From JAYVSZ01 sp043774925 (GTDB lineage: Bacteria > Pseudomonadota > Gammaproteobacteria > Burkholderiales > Methylophilaceae), in assembly GCA_043774925.1 (NCBI GenBank), contig JAYVSZ010000023.1, positions 1-40,213 on the forward strand: a DNA stretch of 40,213 nucleotides, given 5' to 3'. The notes beneath the pieces are model-generated. The model saw nothing but the letters and a program-made list of their open reading frames with translations. It did no database searches and was not told the origin of the DNA. This document shows positions 1 to 6,831 of this stretch, one piece after another. Positions within the stretch are counted from its first letter, which is position 1, and every line of letters begins with the position of its first letter. A program made the translations under genes and the position numbers.

Positions 1-1008
1 TGTAGCTAGAATGTAGCCATCAAACCTCGCGTCTAGTCGTTCTGCAGCAGTTGCCAAGCTTTCAGGGGCTAGATGTGCATACCGTTCTACCATTGCGCCT
101 GTCCTCCAGCCACCTAAGCGTTGTAACTCATGCGTTGGTGTGCCTGCTTGTCTTTGCCACGTTGCCCAAGTATGTCTTAAATCATGCCAGCGGAAATCAG
201 TAATGCCAGCACGCTTTAATGCATTGACCCAAGCTTTAGTGTTCGCTGCCTTTAGCGGTTTCCCTGCATAGGTAAACACACGACTTTCATGTTTACCTAT
301 TTGACGTTGCAATACACTCATTGCAGTGTCATTCAAAGGAATGGCTATCGGTCTGCGATTCTTAGATTGCACTGCTTTAATCCAAGCATGGCGCAATGTC
401 AGATTCACTTGTGACCATTCCAGCTCCAAGACATTACGCTGCCTCAAGCCTGTGGCTAGAGCAAACATCACCGTCTCTCGTTGATGCGCTGGTAATTCGC
501 GCATCAATGCTTGGAACTGGTCAGTGGTCAAAGACCTTTCACGACTATTCGATTCTTTAAAGAGCCTTATCTTCGGTACTTTATCCATCCACTCCCATTC
601 ATCTCGAGAGCGAATGAGAATAGAACGTATCAGTGCCAAATAGCGGTTGGTCGTGGCTTTTGAGACTTCATTCAGCTTTACACTGCGAATCTTATCAATG
701 ACATCTTGTGTGATGTCATCAAGCATCAAGTCGCCGAGATATTTGTCCATCCAAGCAAGTTTGCGCTTGTCTTCTAAGTGCGTCGCTTTATCTGAAGTTT
801 CAATTAACCAACGGACAACCGCTTCACGCCAAGAACGAGTAGGTTTTACCCCTAACCTTTCTTGCTGCCACAACTGCGCTTTTAGCGTATCGTGGTATTC
901 CTGAGCTTGGATTTTGTCGCTAGACCCAGTGCTGCGTTGTATTGTTCGTCCACCGATGGTGACCTTAAGCCACCAAAATGACGAGTTTTTGCGTTTGTAG
1001 AGTGACAT
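1..1008 (-). CDS. Tyrosine-type site-specific integrase (3' end beyond window)
   Basis: The frame is open from an ATG at 1008 to the left edge with no stop, giving 336 residues; the C-terminus lies outside. The N-terminal part (MSLYKRKNSSFWWLKV) is the usual short beta-rich arm-binding region, followed by a SAM-like core-binding domain and a catalytic domain. Catalytic features are all visible: Arg in ATGLRQRNVLELEW, the HDLRHTWATW box (His and Arg), the GGW that replaces the more common GH, and the Tyr of MVERYAHL. The enzyme should recombine an att site in a tRNA gene. It follows a small HTH protein whose reading frame overlaps its start, typical of xis/int pairs. The 3' coding end contains a GTAGCTA/GTAGC repeat also seen near the island's right end. 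It appears intact and probably active. Confidence 0.93.
   Translation of the reverse strand, partial: MSLYKRKNSSFWWLKVTIGGRTIQRSTGSSDKIQAQEYHDTLKAQLWQQERLGVKPTRSWREAVVRWLIETSDKATHLEDKRKLAWMDKYLGDLMLDDITQDVIDKIRSVKLNEVSKATTNRYLALIRSILIRSRDEWEWMDKVPKIRLFKESNSRERSLTTDQFQALMRELPAHQRETVMFALATGLRQRNVLELEWSQVNLTLRHAWIKAVQSKNRRPIAIPLNDTAMSVLQRQIGKHESRVFTYAGKPLKAANTKAWVNALKRAGITDFRWHDLRHTWATWQRQAGTPTHELQRLGGWRTGAMVERYAHLAPESLATAAERLDARFDGYILAT
2..18 (+). repeat. Putative integrase arm-site repeat, copy 1
   Basis: GTAGCTA at 2-8 is followed by GTAGCC at 13-18, a start-to-start period of 11 bp. The same arrangement occurs at 5304-5320 and 5522-5538. This copy sits inside the 3' coding end of the integrase. 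Arm-type binding sites of tyrosine integrases are commonly short, directly repeated and phased by a helical turn, so this is the inferred role; no binding evidence exists. Confidence 0.5.
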
Positions 1009-1205
1009 ATTGTTTCCTTTCGTTCACCCTGCAACGCCCGCCATTTGTATTGTGCTCTTATGTAGTCAATCAGGTCAATCTCAATAAAGACCCAACGTCG
1101 TCCAATCTTACAGCAAGGTAAAAGCCCTGCTTTGGCTTTGCCTTGTAAAGTGACAGGATGCAGCTTGAGCAAATCAGCAGCTTGTTGCAGAGTGAGTGTG
1201 TGCAT
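882..1205 (-). CDS. Excisionase-like helix-turn-helix protein
   Basis: A 107-residue protein whose first ~65 residues form an excisionase/MerR-type HTH_17 domain: MHTLTLQQAADLLKLHP is the recognition helix pair, then CKIGRRWVFIEIDLIDYI is the typical wing followed by a helix. Such proteins direct excision (Xis) or repress the integrase promoter. The last ~42 residues overlap the first 127 bases of the integrase gene in another frame, so the two genes are probably translationally coupled. The overlapping tail has no recognisable domain and may be nonfunctional read-through. The ATG at 1205 has only a weak ribosome site. Function as Xis is inferred from the fold and the neighbour. Confidence 0.82.
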   Translation of the reverse strand: MHTLTLQQAADLLKLHPVTLQGKAKAGLLPCCKIGRRWVFIEIDLIDYIRAQYKWRALQGERKETICHSTNAKTRHFGGLRSPSVDEQYNAALGLATKSKLRNTTIR

Positions 1206-1240
1206 TGCAGTTCAATCAGTGCTAATTGTTAGAAATGCAA

Positions 1241-1459
1241 TTACTCAAAATCTTCTGAATCACTTTCAAAGTCGTCGTCCGACTCATCATCAGAATCCGT
1301 ATCTGATTCTGAATCCTCTTCTAACTCATGCGCTAAGTCGTTTAGATATTGATTAATTGCATCGTGAATCACTTCATTGAGTTCGATTGAATCAATGTCA
1401 TTGACTGAAGGGTGGTGTGGTTGTAGTACGTGAATAAGCGAGAACTTAATAGAACGCAT
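1241..1459 (-). CDS. Small, extremely acidic hypothetical protein
   Basis: A 72-residue protein starting at an ATG with a good ribosome site (GGAG, spaced 7). The first ~40 residues look folded and mostly helical (DIDSIELNEVIHDAINQYL). From about residue 46 it is almost only Glu, Asp and Ser, with no Lys or Arg after Arg2 and Lys5. It sits between the xis-like gene and a gene of unknown function in the island. Acidic small proteins on mobile elements can be DNA mimics or antirestriction proteins, or the tail may be a chaperone-like or ion-binding tract; none of these can be shown here. I do not recognise the family. Confidence 0.7.
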   Translation of the reverse strand: MRSIKFSLIHVLQPHHPSVNDIDSIELNEVIHDAINQYLNDLAHELEEDSESDTDSDDESDDDFESDSEDFE

Positions 1460-1573
1460 TGCAATTCTCCTTTGTGATTTAGCATCAAAATAGATGCAAT
1501 AACCGCATTTTGCTAAATGTATAAGGAGCTGTAACTGAAGTTAATTTACAAAAATAAAATTAACTTCCGAAAG

Positions 1574-2302
1574 TCAGGTTTTTAGCTTACGGACATTATC
1601 AGAAGAAATGCCGCCATCAGAAGTGTTAAAAGCAGTATTTATAGTGGCTGCAATTAAAGTATCGGAGGATTCGATAGAGAAATGAATTTTTAAATAACTC
1701 TTTAAATCCATTGCAAGTTGATTGCGCTTTGCACGCTTTGTGTTCCGCCTGCTAGGCAATTTACTACTTGGGGAAATGAAAGCAATCTTTGCGGCTTCTG
1801 CGATAGTTTCAAACAATGTCACCACAGACACTTGTTGTTGTATTTCATGCAAATTGATTTGTAGTTCTTTTATTTTTAGAAATAATCCTTTGGATTCTTG
1901 ACTAATCTCTTGCAATTCAGTGTGTCTGAGGGCTGCTTCTAATAAATTCCAGCCCTCCTGTGGGTCTTTTTTTATACTTAAAGTACTTAATGCATTAGTG
2001 ATGCCTTGTAATCCATCGCTTACTTTTTTAAATACTGCGCGCTGCTTCTTGTCGCTAGGAATCTTAATTGAATCTGTTGGGTTACCTTGTAACGTAGAAT
2101 GTAATCGCACATATTCCAGATAATCAATTAGTTTTTGTGGGTCATCGGTTTCGCGAGAAAGGCGCTCCCATACACTTTTCATTTCAAGTTGCATAACTAG
2201 ACGTATAAGCAGCGGCTCAAGGGTATCTAGGCCACGAGTATTAATTAGTTGCTCAGCACGTGCTCTAACTTCGGGAGGGAGCCATGTTTGGAATTTTCTC
2301 AT
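1574..2302 (-). CDS. Hypothetical island protein, 242 aa
   Basis: An unrecognised 242-residue protein with a clear ATG start. The N-terminus (RKFQTWLPPEVRARAEQLI, then LEPLLIRLVMQLEMKSVWERL) is helical and resembles proteins found in integrase-associated islands, where a similar opening recurs; this is memory of a pattern, not a search. The middle (residues ~110-165) is predicted helical and possibly coiled coil. Around residues 178-197 there is a basic stretch (SRRNTKRAKRNQ) that could bind nucleic acid. No signal peptide or membrane segment. It is read in the same direction as the xis/int genes, 114 bases upstream of the acidic protein. Function unknown. Confidence 0.75.
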   Translation of the reverse strand: MRKFQTWLPPEVRARAEQLINTRGLDTLEPLLIRLVMQLEMKSVWERLSRETDDPQKLIDYLEYVRLHSTLQGNPTDSIKIPSDKKQRAVFKKVSDGLQGITNALSTLSIKKDPQEGWNLLEAALRHTELQEISQESKGLFLKIKELQINLHEIQQQVSVVTLFETIAEAAKIAFISPSSKLPSRRNTKRAKRNQLAMDLKSYLKIHFSIESSDTLIAATINTAFNTSDGGISSDNVRKLKT

Positions 2303-2475
2303 TGTTATATTTTAACAAGGTATTTTAGATATGATACTTTGGTTTACCTACAGTCTATATAGATTTAGATATCTAGCTGATATATTGGCAGTATGTTCAG
2401 GATATAACTAATGCTGTAGGTTATTCAGGGCTTATTTTGTCCTTATTAAGAGCTTATTTAAAAGTTACTTTATTG

Positions 2476-2820
2476 TTATTTGTCAGCTTTATTCGGTACT
2501 TGAAATTGAGATGCAACTGCTATAAATAATTCCTTTTGCTCTTCATTCATTGAACGAAAATTAGCTAATAGCTGCTCCTCTTTTGGGTTGGAGTTTACTG
2601 GAACGATAGGAGCTTCAACACCTTCAGCTAATGCTATCAACTGATAAACTTTATAGCCAAACTGCTTAGCTAAAGATTCCAATAGCACTTGTCCAGCTTG
2701 ATGTTTACCATTTTCAATCCTTGATATATTCGCAGTAGATGTTTCTGTCCTGAACGCGAGCTCATCTTGAGTCCATTTTTGAGTTTCACGCAAGTTTTTA
2801 ATTATTTTGCCTATATTCAT
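2476..2820 (-). CDS. XRE-family transcriptional regulator
   Basis: A 114-residue protein. Residues ~4-60 form a Cro/C1-type helix-turn-helix (IGKIIKNLRETQKW, then LAFRTETSTANISRIENGKH), followed by a short helical region with EEQKELFIAVASQF near the end, a common ending in phage and island repressors. I place the start at the ATG at 2820 rather than at an upstream TTG, because MNIGKIIKNLRE is the usual beginning of the domain; the ribosome site is weak. It is divergent to the 2935 gene, and a TATTAC-N7-GTAATA dyad lies between them, so it may repress itself and the divergent cargo operon. Target is inferred. Confidence 0.88.
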   Translation of the reverse strand: MNIGKIIKNLRETQKWTQDELAFRTETSTANISRIENGKHQAGQVLLESLAKQFGYKVYQLIALAEGVEAPIVPVNSNPKEEQLLANFRSMNEEQKELFIAVASQFQVPNKADK

Positions 2821-2883
2821 AAGCAAATTTTCAGATTAAATTACGAAAATCGCAAAACTAAATACGTAAACCATTCGCATGTT

Positions 2884-2902
2884 TATTACGTTATTGGTAA
2901 TA
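2884..2902. promoter_or_regulatory. Candidate operator dyad in divergent promoter region
   Basis: TATTAC and GTAATA form a perfect 6-bp inverted repeat with a 7-base spacer between the XRE gene and the divergent membrane-protein gene. The region is AT-rich, so chance occurrence is possible. Position and symmetry fit an operator of the neighbouring XRE repressor. Confidence 0.35.
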
Positions 2903-2934
2903 TTAAGCCAATATCAATAAAAATGGGGGATTGT

Positions 2935-3366
2935 ATGTCTTCTGAAAAGCCAAAATCATCAAACATATTGACGACTATTTTAATAGTAGGTTTTATTCTT
3001 GGGATATTTGCTACAGCGATTTCTTATATTAACTTGGAGGGTGAAGCTAAATACAACAAAGCAAAAGCAGATATGCTGGCAGCCCAACTTGCTGAAAAAC
3101 CCGACATGCCAGTTAGCGTATCAATTAGAGAAGCGCTAATGGGCGATGGTCTCGTTGCCCAATTTACTAATAATTCCAGCAGATTTATTGCGGTTGTAGC
3201 AACTTTCACTAATCCAACAACCAATCAGTCCGTAACTGCTAGGATTGATATTTCACCTAATGACACAAAAGAAATCGGGCATTTAGAGGGATGGACTTTT
3301 GAGTCTGGAGACCAAATTCTACTAGAACATAATGACTACAGGTCTAGCCGTATAACTGTCCAATAA
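2935..3366 (+). CDS. Single-pass membrane protein with periplasmic Ig-like domain
   Basis: A 143-residue protein. I choose the ATG at 2935, preceded by TGGGGGA; another in-frame ATG at 2923 would add four residues. After a short cytoplasmic stretch, a membrane helix spans about residues 13-31 (ILTTILIVGFILGIFATAI). A short helical linker (residues ~35-55) leads to a beta-rich domain: LVAQFTNNSSRFIAVVATFTNP with ISPNDTKEIGHLEGW. This pattern (unequal-strand beta sandwich, Asn-rich turn, then a turn preceding a Gly) resembles FxLYD-type extracytoplasmic domains, but I cannot confirm the family. It is the first gene of a three-gene plus-strand cargo with an M48 protease lipoprotein and an LprI-like protein, so an envelope role is likely. 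Confidence 0.72.
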   Translation: MSSEKPKSSNILTTILIVGFILGIFATAISYINLEGEAKYNKAKADMLAAQLAEKPDMPVSVSIREALMGDGLVAQFTNNSSRFIAVVATFTNPTTNQSVTARIDISPNDTKEIGHLEGWTFESGDQILLEHNDYRSSRITVQ

Positions 3367-3383
3367 ATTAATGGGAATTTAAC

Positions 3384-4646
3384 ATGAGATTATTTTTAAT
3401 TATTTTTTGCTTAAGCTTAACTAGCTGTGCTGAGCTAGACAGCGGATTAAAGAAAACTACAGATATCTTCGCCCCTAAAGATTTTGTAACGGGTAAGCGA
3501 TTATTAAATCCAGAAACAGAGTCAGCCGAAATACAAAGAGCTGAAAGTCAAAAAAATCAGATTCTTAACGAAGCGAAAAGCAATAATATTGCCGTCGATA
3601 CCGACATCGTCCTTTTATCGCATCTTCAAGAAATGATGATAAAAATTGCCAAAGTTTCACACCGCCCTGACATACCTTGGGAACTCCATTTAATTGAGTC
3701 TCCAGTTGTAAATGCATTCACTATTGGCGGTGGTAAAATATTTTTTTACCGAGGCCTTTTTGGAGGCCTAGTAAATTTGAACAATGATAATGAAATAGCC
3801 GCAGTTATGGCGCATGAAATGGGTCACGACACAGCCAGACATGCTGGTAAATCAGAAGGTCTAGCTATGGCAGCGTCAGTATCTAAAGGTTTGAGAAAAT
3901 CTACTAGTAATGAACTATATCGCGCAAGTTACTCGACTATTCACGAAGACGAAGCTGACCGCATTGGGATGCTTTACATGACACTAGCTGGCTACAATCC
4001 TGACTCAGTCTCGCCTATTTGGGAACGGGCAAACCAAAAAGATGGAAGCGACCCTATGGCATCTAATTTTGCATATGACCACTCACTTAATGCTGATAGA
4101 GCGCAAAAAAGCGCTGAACTTGCAACATTTGCTATGAAGTATTTTAAAGGTCAAGGCATAGTGAATGAACAGTATAAAGATGTACTGAATTCAAATGAGT
4201 TACTTCCACGTCAAAATATCGAAAGTGATGATGATAATGTAACAGGAAGTGGAGTCGTAGCAACATTATTGGCGGCTCTTGATACTTACAGTAGTCATTT
4301 AGAAGCCAAAAATGAAGAGTTATCTAGATCTATTAATATGCAACAAACTGAAATAAATGATGCCAAAAATGCTGAAATGCTTACTAGAGTGTCTTTCCAA
4401 ATTAAAGATACAGATAATGGCAGTCGAGGATTATTTGGCAACCTCCAAAATTTAAGCAATCAGGTTATGACTGAGGCTACAATCACAATTTATTATCTAA
4501 ATAGTGCTAATCAACCAGTTTACAGTGAACCCGTTAGTGTAAATAGTTTGTATTTACTTCCAGGTCAAGCCGTAGCTTGGTCTACCTACATTAAGAATGT
4601 ACCTGAATCTGTAAGTCTAGCAGCTAAAGTAACAAGTTTTCGTTAA
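3384..4646 (+). CDS. M48-family zinc metalloprotease, lipoprotein
   Basis: A 420-residue protein with a lipoprotein signal peptide (LSLTSC, Cys15 as the lipidated residue). The M48 peptidase signature HEMGH is at residues 144-148, within MAHEMGHDTARHAG, and the third zinc ligand is in HEDEADRIGM (Glu190). Members such as LoiP, YcaL and BepA act in the periplasm on misfolded outer-membrane proteins. The C-terminal ~100 residues (from NAEMLTRVSFQI) form a separate beta-rich domain with a pattern similar to the Ig-like domain of the upstream protein; this replaces the TPR domain found in BepA. The start is supported by GGGA spaced 8 from the ATG. It lies 17 bases after the membrane-protein gene. 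Carriage by an integrated island is unusual for this housekeeping-like family. Confidence 0.92.
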   Translation: MRLFLIIFCLSLTSCAELDSGLKKTTDIFAPKDFVTGKRLLNPETESAEIQRAESQKNQILNEAKSNNIAVDTDIVLLSHLQEMMIKIAKVSHRPDIPWELHLIESPVVNAFTIGGGKIFFYRGLFGGLVNLNNDNEIAAVMAHEMGHDTARHAGKSEGLAMAASVSKGLRKSTSNELYRASYSTIHEDEADRIGMLYMTLAGYNPDSVSPIWERANQKDGSDPMASNFAYDHSLNADRAQKSAELATFAMKYFKGQGIVNEQYKDVLNSNELLPRQNIESDDDNVTGSGVVATLLAALDTYSSHLEAKNEELSRSINMQQTEINDAKNAEMLTRVSFQIKDTDNGSRGLFGNLQNLSNQVMTEATITIYYLNSANQPVYSEPVSVNSLYLLPGQAVAWSTYIKNVPESVSLAAKVTSFR

Positions 4647-4700
4647 ACATAATCAAGCGGATTTAATGATGTTTTCTTCATATAGCGTTAAGGATAAACT

Positions 4701-5300
4701 ATGTTAATAGCCAAAAAGTATTTTTCTGTTGCATTATTATTAGCTCCTTCGCTTGCACAAAGCGCAAGTTTTGATTGCAGTAAGGCAGCGACGCTTATTG
4801 AACAATCTATTTGCTCAAATAAACAATTGTCGGCTCTTGACGATACTCTAGGTGCTGCCTATAAAAATGCTTTAAAAACATCATCCAATCCAAACAATAT
4901 TAGGGAGAGGCAAAGAAGCTGGATTCAATCAGAGCGTAATTTATGCCAAAACATAATATGTCTAAAATCGGTTTATACGTCCAGACTTGAAGAACTGAGT
5001 ATAAACACCACTACATCAAACGCACTCAGGGCTGACCAAGGAGAAGTTGCCGTACCTGAAAATCAACAATGGATTATTGAAGGGTTTAAACCTTATGATG
5101 CTTCTGATGAAAAAGGTATTGGAACTGCTGATTTATATTTTGACGGCTCAGTGTTAGTAGAAAATAAATATAATCTTAGTGGAAAATTTGATTTGACCGT
5201 AAGTGGAGCTTCCTCACCAATAATTGTCTATGGCGGTACAAAAATATCAGTTGGAGACTCTAGAGGGAGAGTTATTATTAAAACTAAACTTGCTAAGTAA
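4701..5300 (+). CDS. Secreted LprI/DUF1311-family protein
   Basis: A 199-residue protein with a signal peptide (cut probably after LAQSA, ~residue 22) and a DUF1311/LprI domain at residues ~23-98: SFDCSKAATLIEQSICSN, then LGAAYKNAL and QRSWIQSERNLC, with four Cys (26, 38, 82, 87) placed as in the family, presumably as two disulfides. LprI-type proteins have been described as lysozyme inhibitors; many others have unknown roles. The remaining ~85 residues are a beta-rich extension that I do not recognise (WIIEGFKPYD, YLFDG-like turns). AAGGA spaced 6 precedes the ATG. It is the last gene of the island cargo, 54 bases after the M48 protease, and is followed by an inverted repeat and the att site. 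Confidence 0.82.
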   Translation: MLIAKKYFSVALLLAPSLAQSASFDCSKAATLIEQSICSNKQLSALDDTLGAAYKNALKTSSNPNNIRERQRSWIQSERNLCQNIICLKSVYTSRLEELSINTTTSNALRADQGEVAVPENQQWIIEGFKPYDASDEKGIGTADLYFDGSVLVENKYNLSGKFDLTVSGASSPIIVYGGTKISVGDSRGRVIIKTKLAK

Positions 5301-5325
5301 TATGTAGCTAAAACGTAGCTACATA
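5301..5325. repeat. Perfect 10-bp inverted repeat containing arm-site repeat copy 2
   Basis: TATGTAGCTA (5301-5310) and TAGCTACATA (5316-5325) are exact reverse complements around a 5-base loop. The same bases also contain GTAGCTA (5304) and GTAGCT (5315) with the 11-bp period seen at the integrase end. It begins directly after the LprI-like stop codon, so it could also act as a weak transcription stop, although no T-tract follows. Confidence 0.55.
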
Positions 5326-5426
5326 CTGATATTTAAACTTATTTGTGGCTGTTTTACACTGCATAAAATGTTTGGCGAAAATTGCAAGGTATTGTTTAAT
5401 TTAAAATTTTTATTTAAAAGCTCTTT

Positions 5427-5471
5427 TTGAAAATCCGCGTGTCGCAGGTTCGATTCCCGCTCCGGCCACCA
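5427..5471 (+). other. tRNA-Phe-like 3' half: probable att site of the island
   Basis: The sequence fits the 3' half of a tRNA exactly: anticodon loop TTGAAAA with anticodon GAA, stem TCCGC, variable GTGTC, T stem GCAGG/CCCGC (one mismatch) with loop TTCGATT, acceptor strand TCCGGCC, then ACCA. Upstream bases do not pair with TCCGC, so the 5' half is absent. Tyrosine integrases often cross over in the anticodon loop and restore the tRNA from the element's copy. An intact tRNA-Phe is therefore expected just left of the window, next to the integrase. The fragment marks the island's right boundary. Confidence 0.8.
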
Positions 5472-5480
5472 GTATTAATG

Positions 5481-5506
5481 AGCCTCGCAGCGTTGTGAGG
5501 CTTTTT
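5481..5506 (+). terminator. Rho-independent terminator after the tRNA fragment
   Basis: AGCCTCGCA pairs with TGTGAGGCT (one G-T pair) around a GCGT loop and is followed by five T. It probably served the tRNA gene before it was split. Confidence 0.75.
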
Positions 5507-5521
5507 CATTTCTAACGCGCC

Positions 5522-5538
5522 GTAGCTAAATCGTAGCC
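5522..5538 (+). repeat. Putative integrase arm-site repeat, copy 3
   Basis: GTAGCTA at 5522 and GTAGCC at 5533 have the same 11-bp period as at 2-18. This copy lies just past the stop codon of the integrase remnant, in the same position relative to it as copy 1 relative to the intact integrase. Confidence 0.5.
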
Positions 5539-5552
5539 AATCATCACAGCGT

Positions 5553-5705
5553 TTAATCGTGAAGCGGCATGGCAAGATTGTCTCGAGGTTCATGCGTATA
5601 ACGCTCAACCATGGCAGCAGACTTCCAACCGCCTGATCCCTGATGCTCATGTCTTGGAGTGTCAGCTTGTCGTTGGTAAGTTGCCCATGTACGTCTTAAA
5701 TCATA
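5553..5705 (-). pseudogene. C-terminal remnant of a second tyrosine integrase
   Basis: Read on the minus strand from 5705 to a TAA at 5553-5555, the frame gives DLRRTWATYQRQADTPRHEH, then GSGGWKSAAMVERYTH. It aligns closely with the intact integrase (DLRHTWATWQRQAGTPTHEL, GGWRTGAMVERYAHL). Only about 50 residues remain; the frame is closed by a stop at 5706-5708 and nothing upstream continues it. The Tyr is kept, while the second His of the LRH box has become Arg. It lies next to the tRNA half, where an integrase of an older element would sit. A longer ORF in another frame here, antisense to the tRNA piece, is spurious. Confidence 0.85.
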
Positions 5706-5772
5706 CTAAAAAAACTCTCAATGATTTTGCCTGCCTGAGAGGCAAATACGGTGTCTGAGCGAGCATTTACGT

Positions 5773-6690
5773 TTAGCTATGAGCTACATCCCTTGAATAA
5801 ATTTCAGCTGTTGATTTGATTAGCGCAATGATTGCGGGATGCGTGAGGCGGCGTTCAGTTGTGATTGCATAAAGTTGCTCAGATAGCGTATCAACCAACC
5901 CAACAACCTCTACCTCGTATTGTTTACAGATATATTCCGCAATGGCGTTAGGTGCAGCAAAGAATCCCGCGCCGCCTTGTCCAAATGATTTAAGCAGCGC
6001 ACTATCATCGAACTCAGCGACGATATGGGGGTAAACTTTTTTAGATTCAAACCATTGAATAAGTTTTTTCTGGATAGTAAAGTCTTCGCCAGGAATTAAA
6101 AAATTAGCATTATTCAAAATTTTAGGAAATGTAGCGCCAGCGTGTTCTTCTATTAAATTTCTTGTGCCAAATATGGCCAATTTACTTTCCCCAAGAAAGT
6201 GGTTGTAGGCACGTACGTTTAAGTTGGTTGGCATTGGACGGTCAGCAATCACTAAGTCAAGTCGATTAATGGACATTTCGGATAATAAATTTGTTAATTT
6301 ACCTTCCTTGCATATTAGGCGTATCGAGTTGTCAAGTTTCAGAATAGGCTCAATCACACGATAAACGATAGACTTTGCAACCGAATCGGCAATCCCAATA
6401 TGAAATGGTTGGCTTTGTACCGCATCTTCGTTTTGAGTAAGCTTTAATAATTCATTACCAAGTGTAAAAATCTCATCCGCGTAGCCGAAGATTTTCCGAC
6501 CCATATCGCTGAGTTCTAGACCACGTCCAACTTTACGAAAAAGTTTAACCTCAAGGCTATCTTCTAGCTCTGCAAGTTGGCCACTAATGGATTGTGGCGT
6601 AAGGAATAACTGTTCGCTGGCACGTGCAATGCTGCCAGTTTTTCCAACCATCCAAAAGTAACGTAAATGTTTAAAATTTAACTGAGCCAT
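5773..6690 (-). CDS. nhaR: LysR-family regulator, NhaR-like
   Basis: A 305-residue LysR-type regulator. The winged HTH begins at once (MAQLNFKHLRYFWMVGKTGS, then ASEQLFLTPQSISGQLAELE), and FRKVGRGLELSDMG is the NhaR-subfamily hallmark; the effector-binding domain follows. I start at the ATG at 6690 with AAGGA spaced 8, not at the in-frame ATG 12 codons upstream, which lies inside a long palindrome. In E. coli NhaR activates nhaA in response to sodium and also pga genes; here no antiporter is adjacent, and the divergent gene encodes a small secreted protein. Its ligand is unknown. The gene symbol is a family-level assignment. Confidence 0.87.
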   Translation of the reverse strand: MAQLNFKHLRYFWMVGKTGSIARASEQLFLTPQSISGQLAELEDSLEVKLFRKVGRGLELSDMGRKIFGYADEIFTLGNELLKLTQNEDAVQSQPFHIGIADSVAKSIVYRVIEPILKLDNSIRLICKEGKLTNLLSEMSINRLDLVIADRPMPTNLNVRAYNHFLGESKLAIFGTRNLIEEHAGATFPKILNNANFLIPGEDFTIQKKLIQWFESKKVYPHIVAEFDDSALLKSFGQGGAGFFAAPNAIAEYICKQYEVEVVGLVDTLSEQLYAITTERRLTHPAIIALIKSTAEIYSRDVAHS

Positions 6691-6715
6691 TTTAAATTCC
6701 TTAGGTAACCACATT

Positions 6716-6748
6716 GAACAATACATCTAAATTTTAGATGTATTGTTC
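6716..6748. promoter_or_regulatory. Perfect 33-bp palindrome upstream of nhaR-like gene
   Basis: The arm GAACAATACATCTAAA (6716-6731) is repeated in exact reverse complement at 6733-6748 around a single T. It lies 25 bp upstream of the regulator's start, in the divergent promoter region. LysR proteins bind dyads with a T-N11-A core, but a perfect 16-bp dyad is unusual. A second dyad, ATATGCA-ATG-TGCATAT, lies at 6796-6812. Confidence 0.7.
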
Positions 6749-6831
6749 CATATAATTCAGTTTGTTAGAGTGGTTTTGTTGGCGTAAAGTTTCATATATG
6801 CAATGTGCATATTTTAGAAGTGGAGTTTAAT

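Noticed and set aside
2767..2934. N-terminal extension of the 2935 membrane protein from a TTG at 2767
   Set aside because: It would overlap the start of the XRE gene and has no ribosome site, while ATG 2935 follows TGGGGGA and gives a normal membrane-anchor N-terminus.
5414..5650. 78-aa minus-strand ORF ending RTCDTRIFKKSF
   Set aside because: It is antisense to the tRNA 3' half and overlaps the integrase remnant in another frame; such tRNA-antisense ORFs are well-known false genes.
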